Assembly: GCA_035293985.1 (NCBI GenBank)
Contig: DATGLS010000009.1
Coordinates: 1 to 7,591, forward strand
DNA: 7,591 bases
Source: JAVDCA01 sp035293985
Lineage (GTDB): Bacteria; Pseudomonadota; Alphaproteobacteria; Rhizobiales; Xanthobacteraceae
Direction: 5' to 3'
Below are positions 6,609 to 7,591 of the stretch, piece after piece. Every line of letters begins with the position of its first letter. Within the stretch, counting starts at the first letter, position 1. The notes below the pieces were generated by a model, which saw only the letters and a list, made by a program, of their open reading frames with translations, was not told the DNA's origin and made no database searches. Both the position numbers and the translations under genes were made by a program.

Positions 6609-7391
6609 TCAACGCGTCGCCGACGCGCGCTCCCATCGCAGCTTGGCGATACGCGGATCGCTCGCAAATGCCTTGCGATCGAACGTGATGCCGGTTTTCG
6701 GTGCCTCGCGGACGGCCTGCGCTCCGGCCTCGCTGAGGTGAATGCGCCAGGTTTGCTGGGCCATCGGCCGCGATTTCGCGAACGCGACGCCGGTGAGCAG
6801 CGCGAGATTGATGCCCTGCCGCGGGTCGCGGACCGATGCGTAGCGAATGATCTCGATCTTGGCTGCGCGCGCGGCGTCAGCGAGATCCTGGCACGGGCGA
6901 TAGTCCGTCACATGCATCCATGCCGATTTGCCCGATGCGAGCTTGCCTTTGGTCAGGTCGATCGCGCGCTTGGTCGCGTATTGCACCGAGAACGCTGTGT
7001 ATTCGGCGGGATTGGCCGGCCATGGCGTATCCGGCGAGTCGGCAAAGAACAGCAATCGATGGAAGGTGATCTCGGCGGCCGCGCCCTCTGGCGTGTCCGA
7101 CGCGTAGAACACGCCGTCGGTCCGACCGGCGCGGCGAAACCGCGACCCCGATGGATAGACCGCGCCATAGCGAAAGGGCGTTGCGAGCAGATAATGGAGG
7201 TGGCGGCATTCGGGCGGGATCGATGGCTTGGTCGCCTCGATCAGCTCCTCGAGCACTTTCTGCTCGTCGACCGAATCCGCGAGCTTGAGCGTCGACACGT
7301 GATGCTGCGCCTCGACCAGGCGCCAGCACGTGCCGGACAGCGCCCGCGCTTCAGACGAGAGCGCGGCGGGCGTCCAGGTACGCGATGACAT
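6609..7391 (-). CDS. RES-domain toxin (NAD+-degrading), type II TA
   Basis: RES toxins such as MbcT of Mycobacterium and the Photorhabdus RES protein deplete NAD+ by phosphorolysis or hydrolysis, arresting growth unless held by an Xre-type antitoxin. This 260-residue protein shows the conserved polar residues: an early Arg (R24 in CWRLVEA), an Arg cluster (GSRFRRAGR, 82-90), Tyr96 and Ser98 (GVFYAS), Glu107 (AAAEITFHR) and Ser186 (RYASVRDP). It is longer than MbcT (about 186 aa), with added N- and C-terminal segments; this longer form is common in proteobacteria. The start is ATG 7391, which overlaps the antitoxin gene by 41 bases in another frame and leaves a weak ribosome site. This suggests coupled translation after the antitoxin. 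The gene ends 22 bases from the oppositely oriented tRNA-Pro. Its GC looks lower than that of the MmgE/PrpD gene in spot counts (about 63% against 72-77%). All motifs appear intact, so it is probably active. Confidence 0.9.
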   Translation of the reverse strand: MSSRTWTPAALSSEARALSGTCWRLVEAQHHVSTLKLADSVDEQKVLEELIEATKPSIPPECRHLHYLLATPFRYGAVYPSGSRFRRAGRTDGVFYASDTPEGAAAEITFHRLLFFADSPDTPWPANPAEYTAFSVQYATKRAIDLTKGKLASGKSAWMHVTDYRPCQDLADAARAAKIEIIRYASVRDPRQGINLALLTGVAFAKSRPMAQQTWRIHLSEAGAQAVREAPKTGITFDRKAFASDPRIAKLRWERASATR

Positions 7392-7591
7392 TCATCAGCC
7401 CGTGCACGGTCTGGATCAGCGACAGCGGCTCGGCCGCGAGCGCGAGGTTCGGGTTGCGCAGCCATTGACCGGCGACCGCGTCATCGCCGCCGACGATGGC
7501 ATCGAGCGAGCGGTAGAGCCGGACGAACAGGGTGGCGAGCTCGAACGATTTCTGGCCGGCCGGAAGCGTGTAGCCGCCACTGCGCATGCGC
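7351..7591 (-). CDS. MbcA/ParS/Xre-type antitoxin, partial (5' end beyond window)
   Basis: The last 80 or so codons of an antitoxin gene are present; the frame stays open to the window edge. The visible region carries the toxin-binding domain (formerly DUF2384): FELATLFVRLYRSLDAIVG, then W..NPNLAL, P.SLI, and GLMNVIAYLDARRALV at the C-terminus. That C-terminal tail typically plugs the RES active site. The N-terminal Xre-like DNA-binding helix-turn-helix expected in the family would lie outside the window, so the in-frame ATG at 7587 is probably internal rather than the true start. The antitoxin precedes the toxin, as in other RES-Xre operons, and the complex would be expected to repress its own promoter, which is not in view. 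Confidence 0.88.
   Translation of the reverse strand, partial: RMRSGGYTLPAGQKSFELATLFVRLYRSLDAIVGGDDAVAGQWLRNPNLALAAEPLSLIQTVHGLMNVIAYLDARRALV

Noticed and set aside
6613..6627. 6-bp stem cgcgtc/gacgcg just after the tRNA as its terminator
   Set aside because: No T-run follows and it lies within the RES toxin coding region, so it is not called a terminator.

Overview
The window looks like chromosomal DNA of a GC-rich alphaproteobacterium, most likely Hyphomicrobiales (Bradyrhizobium/Xanthobacteraceae-like). This rests on the very high GC, the heavy third-position GC bias that opens long antisense frames, the intergenic palindromic repeats of a kind common in that order, and protein sequences that read like Bradyrhizobium-type homologues. 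Species cannot be set from the sequence alone.

Layout. Bases 1-184 hold no gene, only repeats: a hairpin and a 27-base direct duplication. A short repeat element (about 103-225) runs into the 3' end of a minus-strand Nudix hydrolase gene (185-664) and encodes its last residues. Next, on the same strand, is an unrecognised 178-residue protein (737-1273). It is divergent from a plus-strand SRAP gene of the YedK/HMCES abasic-site shielding family (1371-2111). Convergent with SRAP is a minus-strand FAD-linked D-2-hydroxyacid dehydrogenase of the GlcD/D2HGDH type (2188-3618). A 361-base gap (3619-3979) is packed with palindromes, a long nested inverted repeat, a G-quadruplex motif and a 22-base tandem repeat. 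Beyond it is a probable two-gene minus-strand operon: an MmgE/PrpD family protein (6360-4975) followed after 17 bases by Sua5 threonylcarbamoyl-AMP synthase (4957-3980). A plus-strand tRNA-Pro(CGG) with a good promoter lies at 6510-6586. Only 22 bases past its 3' end is a minus-strand toxin-antitoxin module: a RES-domain NAD+-degrading toxin (6609-7391) and the end of its MbcA/ParS/Xre-type antitoxin (7351 to the window edge, truncated).

How it fits together. Most of the window is ordinary housekeeping or metabolic content: tRNA modification (Sua5), DNA damage tolerance (SRAP), nucleotide clean-up (Nudix) and hydroxyacid oxidation. The accessory-looking part is the right end, where a RES-Xre module abuts a tRNA 3' end and spot base counts show lower GC than in the neighbouring operon. 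This is a classic position for a genomic-island boundary, although no integrase or second attachment site is in view. I see no clearly undescribed multi-gene system. The observations most worth checking are the beta-clamp-like C-terminus of the SRAP protein, the tRNA-adjacent RES-Xre module, and the G4/cruciform-forming repeat block between Sua5 and the FAD dehydrogenase.
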